Assembly (NCBI RefSeq): GCF_028858725.1
Contig: NC_084767.1
Location: 3,089,501-3,153,500, forward strand
DNA from: Colius striatus
Lineage: Eukaryota; Chordata; Aves; Coliiformes; Coliidae
Reading direction: 5' to 3'
Length of the DNA: 64,000 nt
Shown here: one piece after another, positions 26,701-38,301 of the stretch
Layout of the letters: each line of letters begins with the position of its first letter
Position numbering within the stretch: the first letter of the stretch is position 1
Translations under genes and position numbers: made by a program
The notes under the pieces: model-generated
The model's database searches: none
The model's input: the letters and a program-made list of their open reading frames with translations, nothing else
What the model was told of the DNA's origin: nothing

Positions 26701-29700
26701 TGTAAGGGCGCATTATGGACACTGAAGCCATCATCACTCTCGCTCACAGGGGGCTCGTTATCCATCTCTGATAGATATCCCTCCCCCTGATCTTCCTCTT
26801 TAGGCTCCTCCAAACTGGCAGCCTCACTGGCACCATCCTCATCATCCTCTTCACCCTGCCCATCCTGAAACACAGAGCTGGTGAGTGCACAGCCAGCTAC
26901 AGCAGCAACTCAGAGCCTCCAAAGCAACCATGGCTCAGCAAGCAAAGTCATTTTCTTGCTACACTGCTGATGACTGTCCCGGTACCTTCACACAATCCTC
27001 ATCACTCTGCCCTGCCCTGCCTCCCCCTGCAGACACAGAAACACACACACACAGAGTTTACAGTGCCTGAAGCCATCTCCTCTTAGTTCCAACCACATGC
27101 TGCCCACTTCCCTTCCCAGCCCAGAAAGCTGAGTGCAAGCTTTGCTTTCCAGCAGATGGGAGCCAGGAAGCAGTAGCAGTGAGATGTTACTAACAAACTT
27201 GAGATGACTACAACCAATTAGGAATTACCTTCATTTGACTTCTAAACAGGGCTTGGGCCTCCTCCTTCATTGACTCTGTGAAAGAAAGAAAAGCAGGAAG
27301 GTTGATTCTCCAAGGCAGTCTTCCTACAAAAGCTCCTGCACCAATGCCTACTGTCCTGCAGTAATTATCAATGTTCCTACACATATCTTTTCTCCCTCCT
27401 CCCCAGAAAACCTGCACCAGATCACTGACAACTATCCAGCTAACAATGTTGCATGTAAAAGATTTCCTAGCTGAATTAAGTTACCTGACAGCTCAAATTT
27501 GTGCTGAACATCAGCCTGTGAGGAGTCTTCACTCACATTTGGGACTTGTGGAGGGGATGAATCATCATCAGGTGGGGTCTGGAGGGAAGAGAAATGCACA
27601 AATCTAGATGTTTGTGTCAGCTTACTTCAGTGAAGGTGTGGGCACATCTCACTCAGCCTAACCTAACTCAAGGCAATGAAGTTCACTGAGCACCTTCCCA
27701 ACAGCAAATCTGCATGTGGGCGGGGGGGAGATACACAAAGGTACTGCCTAAGGCAGAGAGCTTCTCTGCAGACTGAACAGATCAGCAGCACGACTCCGAG
27801 GAAACCAGCCAGTAACATCCATTGAAGGGTCACCTTCAACCCAGCAGTCACCCTTCTTCTAAACTTCTCTCCTACCTGCCACAACTGCTCCTTTCTTTCC
27901 CCACACCAGTTCCAGACAGCCTCTCTGCTCACATACCTCTGTCTTCACTGTATTGTGCATCATGTCTTCTCCCTTGGATGACTCTATCTTGATTTCAGAT
28001 GTCTCTCCTGCTGCTACAGGTGCTCTTTGATCCTCTTCTAGCTCTTGACTTCTAAGCTCTGGTGTTTCTGTCACTCTTGCAGTTGCTGGTATGGTTTCCC
28101 CAGGGCCCATCTGGTTCTGTTCCTGCTCTGCAGGTTCTGTCTTTATTTCTGATCCTAGCTCATCAATGCCCATTAGGTCTCGAATTCCCTTTGCCTCTTG
28201 CTCCTCACACTCCAGTCTCTCCTGCTTCACAGTCACAGACACTTGGGCCATCTGGGCCTGTTTCTCATGCTCCTGACGAATTGAGTGCTCCCACGGGCCA
28301 GGCAGGGTCTGAGGGTCATCGGTATCTTCACAGAAAGAAGACAGAGCAGCTTCAACAACTGCTGCATCCAAGACTTCAGGGTGGTCGTCTACCTTTATTG
28401 CCAAAACAAACACACAGCAGTGCAGGCCAAGGTCAGAAAGAGGGATTAAAAAACCCTTCATGTTATTTGGTAATGAGCCAACTGCGGAAAACCCGTGTAC
28501 TGGGTTTACAAAGTTGCCTTTTGCAGCCAGACCCGTATCACTCCCTGTGGAGTCTCCCGTGAAGATTCAGTTTCAGAAGCACAGAACTCCTGGAAAGTAT
28601 GCTGCAAACAGTGCTCATCCATCTGCCAGAGATGTGACCCAAACCCTACCCAACACTGAGGAAGGGAGAAAGAAATTTCTTTCTGCACTGAAGAGAAGCA
28701 GCAGGCTAAACATGGCAGACTAGCAGCAGCGGTGTCACAGGGTCATTTCCTACTGATCTGGACAAGGATGATGAGAATGTGTATGCTGGAATAGTTATTT
28801 CTTGCTTGTTTAAACTAACTAAATTGGTGAACAGTAATCACTTGATATTAACCTAACTGGATGTGGAGCAAAAGGCACTGGCACTCTGCTTTGCCTGTTT
28901 ACCTTGTCCTCAATGATGGCTATAATATTTCCAACAGTGTCGAAGTCCAGCTCTTCCCCCGTATAGGACACCGCAATATCCATTTTCTCAGCCAAATCCA
29001 GGTCTTCTTTCCCATCCATGCAGTGATCTTTGGAAGCCCCTGCTGCGCTGGCAGCTCCAGAACCCAGGCATTCTTTCTTGATGGAATCAATGATCATGGA
29101 TATTTCACTGCTGTCCATGGACACTGTCACGGTGTGGGAGTCAGAGACTGCCTCCATAGAAACGCAGGCTTCTGGCTGGCTCACTGCGCAAGGAGCGGGG
29201 AGAGGGACAATCAGAGACCAATCTGGACAAGTCAAGCCCACGTAAACAAATACTGTGGTGGATAAGACCAAGCACCAACCACAAGTATCCCAGGGCCACC
29301 CACAACAGCATGGCTTTGAAAAATGAGAGACAAACAGGGGTTTGCTTTACCATAGCAGAGACCAAGTGAGATTCCAACCCTTGAACCACAACCCAGCGAC
29401 ACACCACTAGCACCCCCATCCCCAGCCAGCAAATCCTGTTTAAAAACATCTGTTAACTCCAGTAACCGTCCCTTTGGCAAGGATGGTAAGTCTGAGGTGC
29501 CAAAGGGCCGGGTGAGGGCTTGCTGGGTGCTGATCCCAAAGGAAGTTCTGCTTTCCAGCAGTGCCCGACCTACGAGTGCGTAGCTGAGGAACGCACCTGT
29601 GGCTACGCTCTCTGGAGCCGCAGCTGGTGGCACAACGGACGGTGCTGACAGCGTGGGCATCATGACAATAGTTGCCTGGGACACGGGCTCTACAGGGGGT

Positions 29701-32700
29701 GGCAGGAGCTTAGCTGGAGGTTCGCTGGCAACAGCGGAGAAGGAAGCGAGAGGTGAGGTGAACTGTGCAGGACCAGCTTCTAAAAGCCGGGAAAGCGTAG
29801 GAGCACCTAACAGAGAGGAGAAGGGAAAAGCACGTGAGCAAGAAGCAGCCACCACTGAAGTCCACAAAGCCACCACTGGGCTCTTCACTGGCTGGTGGCT
29901 TCTTCTGGGGAAAAAAAAGATACTGAGAGGTATCTATAAACGGTCCCAAAAGCTACATGGAGAATCCGCACCAAAACCACACCACGTTCTGAGACAGAAT
30001 CATGCAGGCTGCGGGACGCTGGGTTCAGTGTTAAAGGGCTGGACAGGTTAAGCCACACATGCAGAGATGTCCTTCCAAAGACTCATCCCAGTACCATTAG
30101 GGTAAACCTGAAAATCAGTGCTGAGAGAGTCACACAGGGTAAGTCAAGACAGCCACCACAGGGGCTGGAAGGGAGCAGAGGGGATCTCTTTGCAGGTCGT
30201 TCTTGGAGAATTCCTTTTATACCAAAGCTCTAACTTCTAGTCTGAATTTACTTGGACCAAATGAATAGGCCTTACAGAACAGATGTGGATAAAGAAAGTG
30301 AGATTATTCACACGGAATTACATATGAACCAATGCTATACATCTTAATTTGCAGCCAATGTTGATTAAACCACTGGTTAGCTGAGGAGAAACTTTACCTT
30401 AGGCAGGTTGCTCTGAAAAGGCCCAATGCAAAGACATTTGCACTGTCCCTCTCCCCCATTGCTCCGTGGAACTTAATCTGGAGCTTGCAGTCCCCTGTGG
30501 TCTCATCCTCAACAGACCTCCAAGCTAAAGCAGAGGTAAGACACGCTGGTTCTCCAGATTCATGGGAGCTGTAGCTTGACACACTGGGAATCAGATACAA
30601 GCCCATTTTCCCCCCCATTCCCTGTCAACTAACTCTTTTTATACTGCAATGCCTGGTAATAGGCAGTGTCAGACCCAGAAAACCAGACTGCATGGACCAG
30701 GACCAAACCAAGTGTAATGGTTTCAGTCAATTCAGATCTAGACATTCTTTTTTCTGTAAGGATTAGTATCTTCTCAAAAAAGAATTGGGAGTGAGAGGGA
30801 TGAGGACACCAAAACAGGACTACAACTGATAAAGAAGCCCCTAGACCAGCCAAGCCAGATGTCCTTCATCTCTCTCCAAAGAGCATTCGTAGAACAGCCT
30901 GAAAGTACATCTGAAAGGAGAACTGTACAGAGAGAGCCCCGAGTTACCTGAAGCAGCAGGAGATGCAGGGACAGCCCCAGGTGCCGACTGCATTTCCCCA
31001 CTGTGCAGCACTGGCAGGACGCTTCCTACCTCCAGCAGGACTCCTGAGCTGTTCATGTGACCAGAAGCCACTGCCATTTCGTTCTCACCGACCTGCCAAA
31101 GGACACAACTGAAGTTCTGGGAGACATCATCATACCAGTGATTCTCTGCCAGATATGCACCTCCATGAATATGTCCATCATTTGCTGTCTCAGCATTTCT
31201 TTTGCACTTTCTGTCCAGTCTAGTCCCTGCCTGAGGCCCCTTATGCAAGTGCACGACAAGACAATTTGAAACCAATTGTTGTTCTTCAGCTACAAAACCG
31301 CTGCAGTGTCACCTTCCTTGGAAGTCAGGGCAAATACATCATTTGCTTTACCTTAGCTCCTCTGTTCCAAGGACCTCACTATGCTTTAGGGATACCAAGT
31401 CTCTCTGCCCCTGAGATAATGTGGAATTATCCCTTGTTTTGAGCTGAGGGAAACCAAGCATGAAGCACTGTGATGAAAGGTAACCTACTGAAGTCACACA
31501 GTAGACTTATGATGGACCTTGAGAGGTAAAACCAGTCCCGTCGATGCAAAGAAAACCCAGTGTTGCACAGCCAATACCTTTCCTTGCTCCAGCCTATATT
31601 ACATTGCACCCTGCAAATACAGAACCCATGGAACTTTTACCCAAGCTAACCAATAGAAAAGGCCTCAAACCTGACTATTAAAAAAAGAAAGTCAACAGCA
31701 ATACACCTATTCCATCACACAAGCACTAACACGGGGAGTCCATGCCACAGGCAGGCTGGTAGCTGCTATTTTCAGACTGGGTTCTGACAACTGTCAGCAA
31801 TGGTTGCCCTCCTAAGACTTTCAGACTCACTAACACCAGAAGTGGGTTATCATCACAGTGATTTTACTGTCTACAACTGAAGCACTTCAATATTGGTCAC
31901 AAACTGACACTCAGCTTTCTGCCAAGATGTAAAGAACTGTGAGCCCAACTGAGAAATGCTCAAGAACACCTCCACGGAGGCTGACTGGGATGACACTGAC
32001 CAACATGCTCCCTTCCCTGGGGAGAACCACTTCCTCTAGCAAAACCTGCAACTCCAGTTCCACAGGAATGAGGGGAAGTAGCCAGTCCTATGTGCTAAAT
32101 GATCGCCACAGTCCTGCACCCACAGTACTGCCGGGGCCCTACCTCTGTGGCTCACAGGGGTAATTATAGCTCTCAGATATCACTTCTGCTGGGACTCTCA
32201 CAAAAGCTGTATGTTTTTAAAAAGCCTTTGCAGCTCCCCCTTTTTCAGTGAGAAAGTCTGGAGCAAGTTGTTTGTGTGCTTGCATATATGAGCAGAGAGC
32301 TCCATACCAGCCTGGGGCTTGTGGGCAGGAGACTGCCCTTCTTCAGCAGCTCTGAGAGCAGAGGGGAAGGAGGCGGAGTTGCTTTTTGTCCTAGCATCTT
32401 TTTCTGGGGTGAATCATCAGTGACTGGGGTCATGGGGGCATCCAGGGGAGCAGAGCCTGGAGGGGTGTCAGGGATTCCAATGAAGGAGGCAACTGGGGTG
32501 CTGGGCAATGTCCCTGGAGTGACCTGAGAAAGAGAAAAACCACACTGTTCAAAGCCACACTCCACCACATGGACTAGCCCCACTTGCTCCTTCCCCCAAG
32601 AGCACTGATCCAGCACACCACAGACACCTACTGCACTCACTCACTACACCTACTGCAGGCAGATGCTTCCACCATTTCCCTGCCCTGCAGTGCCGTGTCC

Positions 32701-35700
32701 CAGACACACACAGAAGACTGCCTGGCCAACCCACTGACACCCCTACACGGACTTCAAACTTCAATCCAGGCACCTGATCACCACAGACATGGAAGAGGAC
32801 ACATATCTCGAGCAGCACTGTACATCAGCCACACTACAGCACTACCACAGCGAAAAGTTTGCAAAACAAGGTGAGGGCTTCTCCCCAGGCTCCTGTTCCA
32901 TGAGGGACACAGAGCCCCACATCCCAGGCTGGTCTCTCCCTCTTATCGTGAGAAGGATCCTTACCCCTGGACTGGCCTCGTCCACAGCGGGCTGAGACAG
33001 ATCTCCCAGAGCATAGTCTCCCCCTGGGGAGGTTGAGCCTGCTGGAGAGCGAACCATCACACCCGTCAGTCGTCGAGAAGGATTCTTAATGGCCTGACGA
33101 GCTGGAAGAGAACAGAAAAACCCAGTGAGATTCCAGAACTCCATCTTGGACAGTCTCTTAGAGTTACCTCTGACTTTATCCTAATGAACCCTAAGAAAAC
33201 AAGCCATAGTGTAGGAACTTCTGGCACCACACTAGGCTCAGTTCAAAAATAGCACTGGGTAATGCACTTGAACTTCAGATGATGTAGCCCCGAGAATTAC
33301 AAATGAATTAAACATTCAGAACAAATCTCTCTTCCTTTGCTCTTTAGACAATAATAAAACTGTAAGAAGAACCAAAGGGGTTTGCTAACAGACAGCTCCT
33401 TACTAATCCTGCTTCCTCTTAGAAATACCTTTCCTATAGAACCTGTTCCCTTCTCAGAAGTCTCTGCATTTTGCCCTGTTGCAAATGCAGTGCTGGATAG
33501 AGAATATCATCTTTCTTTCTAACTCCTACAGTCATGGAATTCCTCCTGAACGGGTCTAAAACAAGACTTGAACATTTCCCAAATGTTCTGATGAACATAT
33601 GCATCTCTCTCTGAGGAGGAGTAGAGAAGCCCATTTCCAGCTTACCCTGATAAGCAGCATCTGTAGCCTTCCTCTTGACTTCTGCCTCTTCCTCCTCCAG
33701 TTTTTTCTTTCTGTATACAGAACCAAAACCTATTGTCACAGAGTGTCCCACTTCCCCTTAGTTCCTCAGCTTACTGCCTCCCACCTCTTTATTTCCGGAC
33801 AACAATGACCTGCCTCTGCAGACTAAGGCTCAAATCCTCTGAGGAGGGAAGCAGAGGCAGAGCCCAGGCAGAGAATGACACATTTGGCAGGAAATGTCAC
33901 TTCTTTCATTTTTTATGATTATCAAAATGGATGAGGCAAGTGTGATGTTGCAAGTCATCAGCGAACTCCTCACTGAGAAACTCATTGATGTTCCACACAA
34001 GCTGGTGTCCCTCAGTCTAAACTAAGACCATCCTGAGAGGCCAAAGCACCTGCCCAGCTGCCCCCTTTCTCTTAACCCAAAGTACATGGAGCAAAAGGTG
34101 TCTGACAAACATGCAGCATCAGGCAACTACAATCTCAGAAGAAAGCATAACATGGAAATAAGTCAATAACCCACATCATAATCTCATTGCACAGCTCCTC
34201 CAGTCTGTTATCCATGTGTCCAGCCTGGATCAGCTCTGCATCCTTCTTGAGTTGCCTGTAATCAGGAAATCTTCTTATTACTGAACAAGAAGTCTTAAGC
34301 TTTCTTACCCCAAGCACCATCCCACTTAGTCTGCTTTTTAAAGACAGGACCCTGAGATGCACCACAGCTTCCTGCCTCTGACACACACCTGTATTTCTCT
34401 TGTGTTTCTTTAATAATTTTCTTCAACTCCTCAACTCGTTCTGCAGTCAGTTTCCTCACAATAACATCTTCCACGGTTTCCACAACTTCTCCCTTCTCAC
34501 CACGCTTTCTCCTATAGAATAAACCAAAGCCAGTTCAGAAACACAGAAAACCTCAGTTCTCCTTTCACAGATGGCTGCTGTCATTCCTGACACACACAAG
34601 CACCAAAAAAAATCAACCTCTTCCAATTTCCCTTAAATGATACTGGATGGCACAAACAATCTCTTCTTAAAAAATGGTGTAATTCTTCCACGTGTCCAAT
34701 ATTAAAGACTTTAGCAACAGATCAAAGATGCAAGTCCACTGCAAATTCTCAACCTGAAAAAACCCCCAGCATTCCACTTCAGAGAAGATTCTTACTACTC
34801 ACAAAGAAATTTTTCCCCTCAGTAAACTCTACCAAGTCCTTGTTTTTGCAACTCTAGTGCTGAAGATCGTTCAGCATTATCACAGAGAACTACAACTTTT
34901 AAACATCCTGCCTTTAGTTTAATTTGATATCTCAAAACAAAATGCCTGGACTTAGGAGAAATATCTGAGACCACAAAGCTGCAGTGACAGTATTGGTAAG
35001 AAAACTGCCAGAAAACATTGCAAAACAGAGACACGGGTAAAACATTTCTCATTCTCTCTCCTGCTGTCTTTTCTACCCCTATTCTGAAGGACAATTTTAC
35101 ATGTAAAGCTTTTGATCAGTAAGACTAAAGTGTAGTGGTTTATTGTGGCCAGACAAATGTTTTCTTTTGCTGCATTATGTCCCCAAAGGCACCCTGCAAC
35201 TCTTACACATGGAGCTGTGGCAAAGAGGCCCCAATTATTCTACCAGGTACTGTAATGACAGCAAAGGCATATGGAAGACACTAACAAGTACCCAGTGTCT
35301 AGTTTTGGAACTATGTTAATACTGAAATACTTCAGTCTTATGGAAAAAAAAAGGAGACAAGACAAAGAGATTTGGGAAGGGTGTTCTAAGAAATGCCTTT
35401 GGCTTGCTGATCTCACCCATCTGTCCACCCAAGCCAGCTATCACAACTGAAATTCCTCATTCCTGTAAGCCTCTTTGGAGGACAGCACTGTCAGGTGCCT
35501 CACTGTAAGAACTGACAAGTTCACCTCAAATTGCTGCAGATTGTACTTGTGTCAGACTTTGTACTCACTTAGGGGTCTCTGTAGTCTCCAAGAGCTCTGA
35601 ATACTGAGATGCACAGTGCTAAGAAGAAACAAAAAAGGTCAGCGGACACCATAGAGTGAGCTTCAGTGACTGCCTATTAACAAAGCCTACAGGGAACTTT

Positions 35701-37692
35701 CTCCTACTTCTTCAGAGGTCTAACACTTCATGAACACATCTGACAGTCTTCTCCAGAATTCCCCCCATGGCTATAATTTAGTGTAGCAGAAAGTGAGGAA
35801 GCGCATCCACTCTTTCCCTGTAGCACTGCCCAGGCTGATCTTCAACACAAAGCTGCAGAGCAGTCTCTCCCAACTAACTACTTAGAAATCAAAGCAAGCA
35901 AGTGTGGTTAGGAAAACTCTTATCTGTTACGTTTCCATTTGTGAACATGAACCAAAAATATTTCAATGGAGAAGACAAAATATTATCACATAGCCAGTTT
36001 CATAGCTTAACAGAAACACTAAGCAACATAAAGCCACCCTTCTCCTCTCTTCATCTCTTTCTGTCCCTTATATGACAAAAATCCCAGATGCTTGCCTAAA
36101 AGGGCAGGCCACACCAAAAGGGACACACACATGGGCATCCACAAATGCTTGGGGCAAGGAATTCCACAGACTAATTACATGCATGGCGAAGAACAATCTC
36201 TTGAACCTGCTTCCTGTTAGTCTCATTTAACAGCCTCTATATCTTGTAATGGACAAAGTACTGAACAATTAATCCTTATTCATGCTCAACATACCACTTT
36301 TGGTTGTGCAGACATCTCTCATTCCTGTTGCTCATCTCTTTCACGTTAAGGGTTCTACTTTCCCTAGCCACCCCTTACAAGGAAGCTGTGTCTATGATCA
36401 TCCTTGCCCTTAAGTTTATATAACTCTACTGAGCTCAAACTTCATTTCAGAAAGAGTAAAAAGTATTTTGTTTTGATTTAAATTGACTTTAGAAAAATGA
36501 TATTTTACTTTTTTTAATCAAGAAATACATTCTGTTAGACAGCTGTCTTACATATCCCATGCACAACTAACTCCTTTCTCCTCAGATTAAAACATCGGTA
36601 TCTCACCTTTTGGGAAAACCAGTCAGGTGGCCGTCCTGGTTCTGCAAAAGGTTTGATAGCTCTGCTGACTGACACCCTACAGGAGAGAAATGGCAAGTCA
36701 TCAGCCAACACACAAAGCATACTGATCTGCCTTAACAATCATCACAGTACAGCCCCCCTCTAAATACCGAGGTACTTGACAAAGAGTTTACATTTGGGAA
36801 TTGTTCAATTACATCCCTTGGACCCAAAATTACACAATAAATTAATAAATACTCCTAATAAACAATAGGTTCAGTCTCTTGCTTTGAAAACCAAGTTTCT
36901 AGCTTCTGGTCACATCATTACATTTCAACAAAACCTTAACTTTGGTGACGGGAAAAAAAAGACAGCAAAACAGACCTACAGTGCAGAGGCAATGGACAGG
37001 AGTGCTATCAAATACCTTCCTTGACCTCTTGCAATTTATGTTGGAACAATGTTATTCTCTGATCTGATGCTGTTTCCTCACAGTAGTTACGAGAGAAACA
37101 AAACGACTTTTAAGGCACGTCTAATACTTCCATCTTTAACAGTCCAACTTTGTTCTGAACAGAAAGTACAGAAGTGTTTATGACCAGCTGCACAAGGAAT
37201 TGGCCTGGCGAAAGGCCACGCACCAGCACAGCGCACAGCCCGTGCTCTGCCCCGGGGAGGCCGCCGGCCCTGCCGCGCCCCGCTCCCTTACCAGTTCTGG
37301 TCTCCGCTCCGCATAACGGAGGAGGCCAGGCAGAGCTTCTCGCGGATGGACCACGGCTCCGTGGGGCCGGCGCTCAGAAGCTTGTGCTCTGCCGGGAGAA
37401 GGGAAGGAGTGCACCGACCCGCCATCGCCGGTGGCGGCCCCGAACCCCGACCCCACCGCCGCCAGCCTCGGCCCCGCCCCCGAGCTGGTAGCGGCCACAG
37501 CCCCGCCCCGGCCGCGGCCCCGCCCCTCTGGCGCCACCGTTAGCCCCCTCCCGCCTTCGGAACCGCTCAAATCTCCTCAGGCCGTTCCCTGACCCCCTCC
37601 CGCCCCGGTCCATCTGCCGCGGGCCGCCGCCGCCCCCTCTCCGCCGCCACTCCCGACAGGCCCCAGCACTCACTGCCGGTTCCCGCCGCCAT
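12979..37692 (-). CDS. BRD8: BRD8 long form, two bromodomains
   Basis: The first 21 coding exons are shared with the short form (37692 to 23430; exon list given there). The long form then uses 17836-17552, 17141-16938, 15663-15518, 14791-14705, 14267-14199 and 13228-12979. All junctions are GT-AG and phases fit, giving about 1,278 aa (human long form about 1,235). The added part continues LLSLF into MGCAWVWWES, then an acidic Ser/Glu-rich region (NLDLNVRSWRNTEE, FLQLLSEVTQMMEPLRISS) that matches the human long form in outline, and ends with a second bromodomain from LFFKRTLLPIWKMIASHR to the αC helix. The exon at 15663-15518 is poorly conserved, and another exon between it and 16938 is possible. 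The last residues (MLYEALLCSRDN onward) are uncertain because a GTAACA donor-like site lies just before the stop and no poly(A) signal follows. Confidence 0.8.
20325..20625 (+). mobile_element. CR1 LINE 3' fragment
   Basis: A diverged CR1 3' end in sense orientation, recognisable from GGAGACGGAGCCAGACTCTT through the segment before the UTR (GGAATCTCCATCCTCAGAGG) to GAGGTCTTTTCCAACTTAGA. It lies in the BRD8 intron between 17837 and 22243 and abuts an oppositely oriented CR1 at its 3' end. Confidence 0.75.
20626..20945 (-). mobile_element. CR1 LINE 3' fragment, antisense
   Basis: On the + strand it begins AATCATAGAGCTGTTTGGGT and continues with the reverse complement of a CR1 3' end (CCATCCAGCCTGGCCTTGAG, GGGACATCCACAACCTCTCT). 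It is about 320 bases, 5'-truncated near 20,945, and in the same direction as BRD8 transcription. It meets the neighbouring + copy tail to tail. Confidence 0.85.
21885..22243 (-). other. BRD8: BRD8 short-form 3' UTR and poly(A) signal
   Basis: Beyond the stop at 22246-22244, the - strand has ATTAAA (TTTAAT at 21903-21908 on +), a common variant poly(A) signal, giving a 3' UTR of about 350 bases. Using this site excludes the downstream exons of the long form. Confidence 0.5.
22244..37692 (-). CDS. BRD8: BRD8 short form, NuA4/TIP60 subunit, 951 aa
   Basis: Exons: 37692-37674, 37388-37292, 36676-36607, 35618-35569, 34511-34389, 34255-34175, 33710-33646, 33101-32965, 32523-32308, 31092-30948, 29806-29597, 29183-28903, 28392-27937, 27578-27485, 27275-27229, 26864-26650, 26337-26245, 26044-25976, 25251-25074, 24418-24314, 23474-23430 and 22303-22244. 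All are GT-AG and in phase. The total is 951 codons, the length I recall for the human p120 isoform. BRD8 is a nuclear subunit of the NuA4/TIP60 histone acetyltransferase complex. Visible parts: N-terminal WSIREKLCLASSVMRSGDQNW; a coiled EVKRKATDAAYQ helix; Ser/Pro/Thr-rich linkers with VTDDSPQKKMLGQKATPPPSP; an acidic EEPKEEDQGEGYLSEMDNEP block; and a bromodomain at about 770-882. The tail DGGTRGRRCAIEADMKMKK comes from the alternative last exon and matches human. Confidence 0.93.
25074..26337 (-). other. BRD8: Exons encoding the first BRD8 bromodomain
   Basis: Exon 26337-26245 gives AIQAQKIWKKAIMLVWRAA, the 69-base exon 26044-25976 gives RYANVFLQPVTDDIAPGYH, and 25251-25074 gives PMDLSTIKKNIENGLIR through NAVMYNSSDHDVYHMAVEM. 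The conserved Asn and the Tyr-rich pocket region are intact. These exons are in both forms. Confidence 0.9.
36135..36430 (-). mobile_element. Ancient CR1/L3-like LINE relic
   Basis: The + strand reads GGAATTCCACAGACTAATTAC, then a stretch like CCTGCTTCCTGTTAGTCTCA, which is the reverse complement of an old amniote CR1-type 3' region known from turtles and crocodilians. Divergence is far greater than in the other CR1 copies here. It lies in the BRD8 intron between exons 36676-36607 and 35618-35569. Boundaries are approximate. Confidence 0.5.
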
Positions 37693-37900
37693 CTTCCCCG
37701 CCCGGCCCGGGGCGGCGCGCAAAGCCCACTGGGAGGGGAGGGAGGCGAGCGAGCCAGCGCGCGTGCGCACTCAGCCGCCCCGCGTCGCTCGCAGGCCCCG
37801 CCCCCGGCGCCTTCACGGCGCGCGTTGATTGGCGGCGGCGCGGGCGCGGGCTCCTATTGGCGGAGCGGGCGGGCGGCGAGGTTTGAAACGCCAACAGTAG
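37693..37900. promoter_or_regulatory. Divergent BRD8/KIF20A promoter with CCAAT and CHR
   Basis: Start codons of BRD8 (37692, -) and KIF20A (38302, +) flank a shared CpG-rich promoter. In the KIF20A direction there are two inverted CCAAT boxes (ATTGG at 37828-37832 and 37856-37860, 28 bases apart), then TTTGAA at 37882-37887 with GGCGG just upstream. CCAAT boxes followed by a CDE-like site and a CHR (TTTGAA) form the known layout of G2/M genes controlled by NF-Y and the DREAM/MuvB-B-MYB complexes, which suits a mitotic kinesin. BRD8 probably uses the GC boxes on its side. No TATA box is seen. Confidence 0.7.
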
Positions 37901-37980
37901 GAGCCTCGAGGTGCGCGCGGGGCGGCGGGGCCGGGGCCAGCGCCAGCGGAGCAGCCCCGTGTGGGCAGCCCCGGCAGGTG

Positions 37981-38028
37981 CTCGCTCGCTCGCTCGCTCG
38001 CTCGCTCGCTCGCTCGCTCGCTCGCTCG
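37981..38028 (+). repeat. (CTCG)12 microsatellite at KIF20A first donor
   Basis: Twelve perfect CTCG units begin three bases after the first base of the GTG donor that ends the KIF20A non-coding exon at 37977. The tract is followed by GTCGGTCTCGG, a decayed continuation. It lies inside the CpG island, and each unit contains a CpG. Confidence 0.95.
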
Positions 38029-38301
38029 GTCGGTCTCGGGGGGTGTCTGTGGTATGCGTGGGACTGCGCGTGGTTTGCAGGGGGTGTGGAGCGCGGGCTC
38101 TGCGTGCGGGAGGGTCCCGTGGTGAGGGGGTGCGTGCGCTCGATGCAGCTGCCGGCGTGTCTCTGTGTGCGTGTTTGGGGTGGCAGGTTGCGTGTAGTGG
38201 GGGGTATGTGCAGGGAGCAAAGCCTGGGCTCCCAGGAGGCTGCTGTGCCATCAGGCTGTGCTCACTCTGCCCTTCTTTCTGCAGGAGCCGTGTGAGACGC
38301 C

